Shown: positions 60,544 through 64,000 of the stretch, one piece after another
Layout of the letters: each line of letters starts with the position of its first letter
Position numbering within the stretch: position 1 is the first letter of the stretch
Assembly: GCF_001013905.1 (NCBI RefSeq)
Contig: NZ_LN831790.1
Span: 6,958,001 to 7,022,000, forward strand
From: Streptomyces leeuwenhoekii
GTDB lineage: Bacteria; Actinomycetota; Actinomycetes; Streptomycetales; Streptomycetaceae
DNA length: 64,000 nt
Reading direction: 5' to 3'
The notes under the pieces: generated by a model
Seen by the model: the letters and a program-made list of their open reading frames with translations, nothing else
The model's database searches: none
What the model was told of the DNA's origin: nothing
Program-made: the position numbers and the translations under genes

Positions 60544-61479
60544 TCAGCCCAGCGCGCGCAGCCCCGGCACGAACGCCACCAGCACCGGCACCACCGGCAC
60601 CAGGGAGGCCGCCGCCGTCAGGCGCAGCCGGCGGATGGCCGGGAGCCGGTCGGGCGGGGTGAGCAGCCGGTGCACCCGCTGCGGAACCTGCGCCTGCGCG
60701 GCCGGGCACGGGCCGAAGGCGCCCCGGTCCTCGTTGAGTTCCACCAGGGCCAGTGCGGTCGTCAGCCGGCCGAAGCGCCGGGAGGCCACGTCGTCGGCGG
60801 CCAGTTCGACCAGCCGGTGCATCTCGTCGCGGAACACGGCGAACACCGGTACCTGCGGAAATCCGTCCGCCAGCGCGGCCGAGCAGTGCAGCAGCCAGTC
60901 GTGCCGGGCCTGCGCGTGGCCCTGCTCGTGGGCGAGGACGGCGTCCAACTGCCGGCCCTTCAGCCGGCGCAGCGCGGCCGTGGTGACGACCAGTCGCGGG
61001 GGAGTGCCGGGCAGCCACCAGGCGTCGGGCCGCTCGCCCTCCAGGACCACCAGAGGGCTCGCCCCGGGCACCTCGCCCGGCAACAGCGGCGCCCGCAGCC
61101 GCAGTTCGGCCCGGCGGCGCCGGCGCCGGGCCCGGGCCCGTACGACCTCCCGGGCCAGCATGGCCGCGCTCCACAGCCCGCCGAGCGCCAGCGCCACCGC
61201 GGTCGCCGCCGCCCACAGGCCGGCCGTGCCCAGGACATAGGCCTCCGCGACGGCGCGCGGCGCCGTGGCGAAGACATGACCGCCCACCGCGTGCCAGGCC
61301 GCCGCCGCGCTGAGCGTCATCGACAGCGCGCAGCACACGAGGACGGCCGCCACCACGCACTGCCACGCCCACAAGGCGACCACCGGTTCTCGATCCGGCC
61401 AGTCGGCCCGGGCCAGCAGCCGGGGAGCCACGACGGCGGTCAGGGCACCGAGGAGCAGCAGGACCGCGGGGAGGATCAT
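60544..61479 (-). CDS. M56-family membrane metallopeptidase
   Basis: 311-aa membrane zinc protease of the M56 (BlaR1/MecR1-like) family, lacking a penicillin-sensor domain. ATG at 61479. N-terminal hydrophobic helices at 1-20, 35-60 and 80-105, then a cytosolic zinc protease domain with HEQGH in VLAHEQGHAQARHDW (about residue 187), ELAADDVASRRFG providing the third zinc ligand (Glu). The C-terminus has one more helix (AASLVPVVPVLVAFV). The usual BlaI partner is not next door; DUF5134 is the upstream neighbour, as often seen in Streptomyces. Confidence 0.87.
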   Translation of the reverse strand: MILPAVLLLLGALTAVVAPRLLARADWPDREPVVALWAWQCVVAAVLVCCALSMTLSAAAAWHAVGGHVFATAPRAVAEAYVLGTAGLWAAATAVALALGGLWSAAMLAREVVRARARRRRRRAELRLRAPLLPGEVPGASPLVVLEGERPDAWWLPGTPPRLVVTTAALRRLKGRQLDAVLAHEQGHAQARHDWLLHCSAALADGFPQVPVFAVFRDEMHRLVELAADDVASRRFGRLTTALALVELNEDRGAFGPCPAAQAQVPQRVHRLLTPPDRLPAIRRLRLTAAASLVPVVPVLVAFVPGLRALG

Positions 61480-61613
61480 GGGGGCAGCCTATGAGCGCCG
61501 CGCCGCCAGGGGTACGCCCGGCCGGGCAAAGTGACGCAGACAACGGATTCCGTGGACCGGGGCGACGGATTCCGTACCCGTCGCCCGTGCCGCGCGGGCG
61601 CGCCCGCGCGGCC

Positions 61614-62180
61614 TCACAGCGTCAGCAGCATGGCGAGCATCGCGATCCCCATGGACAGCCGGCACGCCCGCGCCAGCTCCGGCCGGCCGGTCCACCCGTC
61701 GGCCTGCCCGGGGGCCGGCCCGTCGGCCGGGACGGCGGCGACCGGCACCAGGCGGGCGCCGCCGAGCAGGACGTACCCGGCGAAGTAGAGCAGCAGCGCA
61801 CCGGTCAGCGGCGCGGCCCCCGAGCCGCCGTGGCCGTGGCCCTGCGCGTGGGCGGGGGAGCCGGCCATCACGACCGCCATGTAGACCATCGCGCCCGCGC
61901 CCACCAGATGGTGCAGGTGGTGCGGACTGTCCCGGGCCGCCCACAGGGCGTGCAGCCCGGCCGCGCCGAACACGGCCGCGTAGAGCGCCCAGGTCCACGG
62001 GGGAGGGCTGAACACCGCGGGCGGTACGGCCATCGCGGCCATGCCGAAGCCCATGAGGGCCTCGCCGCCCGCCTCGCGGCGCTGCTCCCCGGCGCCGCCG
62101 CGCATCCGCAGCAGGCAGTAGGCACCGGCCGCCGCGCACAGCGCCACCAGTGCCCAGCCGGACGACCCCCCTGTGTGCAT
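61614..62180 (-). CDS. DUF5134 membrane protein
   Basis: 188-aa polytopic membrane protein of the DUF5134 family. ATG at 62180. About five to six hydrophobic segments: SGWALVALCAAAGAYCLLR, ALMGFGMAAMAVPPAVF, WTWALYAAVFGAAGLHAL, LVGAGAMVYMAVVM, LTGALLLYFAGYVLLGGARL and ACRLSMGIAMLAMLL. A His-rich stretch PHHLHHLVGAG and AHAQGHGHGG may bind metal, which would suit the copper-linked family links suggested for DUF5134. Function unknown; 134 bp upstream of the M56 gene on the same strand. Confidence 0.8.
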   Translation of the reverse strand: MHTGGSSGWALVALCAAAGAYCLLRMRGGAGEQRREAGGEALMGFGMAAMAVPPAVFSPPPWTWALYAAVFGAAGLHALWAARDSPHHLHHLVGAGAMVYMAVVMAGSPAHAQGHGHGGSGAAPLTGALLLYFAGYVLLGGARLVPVAAVPADGPAPGQADGWTGRPELARACRLSMGIAMLAMLLTL

Positions 62181-62377
62181 GCGTGCCTCCCGCTCGCCCG
62201 AGGCCGGGCCGCCGCTCAGGGGAGGTTCCCGGCCGTCGTCCTCCCCGACGATCGGTCAAGGGCTGCCCCGGCGGTGCGGCGCGCACGCGAGCGCAAGGAT
62301 GTACGCGGGGAGCACTGGAGGGCTCACAGCGCCGCCCGGTTTTATTTCACGAGTAAAACACCTGTTAAAGTATGTGT

Positions 62378-64000
62378 ATGAGCAGTGCGACCCCCACCTC
62401 CGCGACCCCGCTCCGTCGGCGTCTGCCACTGGCCGGCGTGCTGCGCCCCGGACGCCCCTCCGACATCTGGTTCAAACCCGCCCTGAGCGTGGTCGCCGCC
62501 GTCGCCCCGCCCAACCTGATCCTGCTGGCGCTCGGCCGGCTCGACCTCGCGATGTACACCATGGCCGGGTCGCTGTGCGCCCTGTACGCCCACAACCGCC
62601 CCTACGCCGCCCGCGCCCGGGTCCTGGCCTGGGTGGTGCTCGGCATGCTCGGCGGCGTCGCCGTCGCTCTGGTCACGGCCTCGCTCACCCGCGACGCCGT
62701 CGTGCTGGTGACCGTCGGCGCCCTGCTGGCAGCCGCGCAGAAGGTTCTGTGCGACGCCACCCGCGTCGGCCCGCCCGGCAACGTCGTCCTCACCTTCATC
62801 AGCTCCGCCTCCCTCTTCGCGCCGCAGTCCCTCGGCCAGGTCCCCGGCCATCTGGCGCTGGCCGCCGCCGCGGGCGCCTGGGCCTGGCTCGTCGGCATGG
62901 CACCCGCGCTGCTGCGTCCCACCGGCCCGGAGCGCCGCGCCACCGCCCACGCCCTGAACGCCACCGCCGCGTACGCCGAAGCGCACGGCGCCGACGAGGG
63001 GCGCGCCCGGGCGGCGCGCGCCGCCGGATACGCCGCCGTCCAGGCCGCCTGGCAGACGCTGCTGTCGCTGCCGGCCAACAGCGCCCGCGCCACGACCCGG
63101 CACGCCTTGGAGCGGCTCGTCGTCCGCGCCGAGGTCGCCCTCGCCGCGCCCGCCGACGCCGACCCCGAGCGGCTGCGCACCTGGGCCCGCGCCCTGCGCG
63201 GCACCGGACGCGTCCCCCGGACCGGAGACCCGCGCACCGGCGACGCCCGCACCGGCGACTCCCGGGCCGCCGCGGACGAACTCCTCGGCGTGGAGGCCGA
63301 GCTCGGCGCCCGCCCCGTGCCGCTGTGGCACCGTCTGGTCCCGCTGGCCCCGCTCGGTGTGCGCACCGCCCTCGGCTGCGCCCTGGCCGGTTACGCCTCG
63401 CTCGCCCTCGGCATCGGCCGCCCCTACTGGGCCCTGGTCACGGCCGCCGCCCTCTACCAGGCCAACCTCACCCTCACCTGGAGCCGGGCCGTCCAGCGGG
63501 TCGTCGGCAACCTGGGCGGAGCCCTCGTCTTCGCCGCCGTGGCCCCGCTGGCCCACCTCGGCCAGGCCGCCCTGGTCCTGTGCTGTCTGCTGTTCGCCTT
63601 CGGGGCCGAGGCGCTCATCAGCCGCAACTACTGGCTCGGCACGCTCTGCGTCACCCCGATGGCGCTGCTCATCACCGAGTTCACCGGCTACCAGGAACCC
63701 GGCGCGCTGATCACCGAGCGGATCGTCGACACCCTGGTCGGCGCGCTGGTCGGCTTCGCCGCCGCCGTGGCCGTCACCAACCGGCGCGCGGGCGACCGCG
63801 TCGAGCGCGCGGTGGCCGTCGCGGACCGCGCCCGTGAGCGCGCCGCCCGCCTGCTGGCCGAGCCCCATGCGGCGCCCGGCGCCCTGGACGCCGCCCACCG
63901 CGCCTTGGCCGCCGCACTGGTCGAACTGCGGGCCACCGCCGACGCCGCGGCCGGTGAGTGGTGGCAGCGCGCGCTGCCCCAGGAGAGGGTGGTGCGCGCC
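62378..64000 (+). CDS. FUSC-family membrane protein (partial at right edge)
   Basis: At least 541 codons, ATG at 62378, still open at the window end. Two membrane-domain halves: residues about 30-185 (ALSVVAAVAPPNLILLALG, AARARVLAWVVLGMLGGVAV, AVVLVTVGALLAAAQKV) and 330-460 (GVRTALGCALAGYASLALGIG, YWALVTAAALYQANLT, NLGGALVFAAVAPLA, ALVLCCLLFAFGAEALISRNYWLG). A soluble helical domain lies between and the second begins at the edge. It belongs to the FUSC/aromatic acid exporter family, as does the 19449 gene. No ribosome binding site is obvious; an AT-rich stretch (62341-62377) runs directly into the start, so a leaderless transcript is possible. Confidence 0.8.
   Translation, partial: MSSATPTSATPLRRRLPLAGVLRPGRPSDIWFKPALSVVAAVAPPNLILLALGRLDLAMYTMAGSLCALYAHNRPYAARARVLAWVVLGMLGGVAVALVTASLTRDAVVLVTVGALLAAAQKVLCDATRVGPPGNVVLTFISSASLFAPQSLGQVPGHLALAAAAGAWAWLVGMAPALLRPTGPERRATAHALNATAAYAEAHGADEGRARAARAAGYAAVQAAWQTLLSLPANSARATTRHALERLVVRAEVALAAPADADPERLRTWARALRGTGRVPRTGDPRTGDARTGDSRAAADELLGVEAELGARPVPLWHRLVPLAPLGVRTALGCALAGYASLALGIGRPYWALVTAAALYQANLTLTWSRAVQRVVGNLGGALVFAAVAPLAHLGQAALVLCCLLFAFGAEALISRNYWLGTLCVTPMALLITEFTGYQEPGALITERIVDTLVGALVGFAAAVAVTNRRAGDRVERAVAVADRARERAARLLAEPHAAPGALDAAHRALAAALVELRATADAAAGEWWQRALPQERVVRA

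Noticed and set aside
1..64000. CRISPR array or rRNA operon
   Set aside because: No regularly spaced direct repeats of suitable length and no rRNA-like sequence were seen; the only tandem repeat is the 29-bp unit without spacers.

Overview
The window is a high-GC actinobacterial chromosome segment, almost certainly Streptomyces. The support is strong third-position GC bias, frequent GTG starts behind GGAGG-type ribosome binding sites, CBM2-bearing secreted polysaccharidases, exact or near-exact CebR/CelR operator boxes, and families typical of Streptomyces (DUF5997, DUF6214, DUF5134, FUSC exporters). No rRNA, tRNA or CRISPR array was seen. Both ends cut genes: a beta-mannanase on the left and an FUSC membrane protein on the right.

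Layout. 1-2.5 kb: a CBM2 beta-mannanase and a CBM2 SGNH hydrolase in one leftward operon behind a perfect CebR box. 2.7-7.2 kb: a TetR regulator divergent from a three-subunit PaoABC-like molybdenum aldehyde/xanthine oxidoreductase, with paired operators between them. 7.6-11 kb: small conserved genes (two DUF2267 paralogues, DUF1360, a P-loop kinase, DUF5997 and a LysR-substrate-domain protein). 11.1-11.8 kb: a decayed GH127-like gene. 12.0-14.05 kb: an unusual winged-helix / PD-(D/E)XK nuclease-like protein. 14.06-17.8 kb: a fused acyl-CoA carboxylase with a broken 3' end and its TetR regulator. 18-25.6 kb: HAD phosphatase, Lrp regulator divergent from an FUSC exporter, lactonase, CbiX-like chelatase, BadF-type kinase and uracil-DNA glycosylase. 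25.7-27.4 kb: a frameshifted EamA exporter divergent from a frameshifted Lrp regulator, ending in a 29-bp tandem repeat.

27.8-40.0 kb is the most interesting region: a tightly coupled biosynthetic cluster. A stand-alone AT-ACP protein is overlapped by a 1610-residue KS / degenerate KS (chain-length-factor-like) / KR / DH-like protein, then an SDR, a WS/DGAT-type acyltransferase, a mycothiol-dependent-type enzyme, an alpha/beta hydrolase and a GMC oxidoreductase. A carboxymuconolactone decarboxylase-like gene precedes it. The domain order recalls PUFA/HglE-type lipid synthases rather than ordinary modular or type II PKS. The inferred product is a reduced or unsaturated acyl chain that is modified and possibly esterified; I do not recognise the cluster as a known pathway.

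40.8-45.9 kb is a decay and insertion zone. A SIS-domain isomerase overlaps a triosephosphate-isomerase-like gene that is split by an IS21-family element carrying intact istA, an internally deleted istB and a yceI passenger gene inside the terminal repeats. It is followed by a glutamine synthetase C-terminal scrap abutting an N-truncated dctA.

45.9-64 kb: BNR-repeat protein, pectate lyase (PL3) and CBM2 esterase flanking an operator-rich spacer, OYE-type reductase/ArsR pair, NCS2 purine permease, ferredoxin-NADP reductase, DUF6214, DUF305 lipoprotein with LVIVD-repeat protein, TetR regulator and urea transporter, PAP2 phosphatase, M56 protease, DUF5134, and a partial FUSC protein. The polysaccharidases at 0-2.5 kb and 47-50 kb probably share cello-oligosaccharide control; the oxidoreductase operon and the NCS2 permease could cooperate in purine use, though the oxidoreductase substrate is uncertain.
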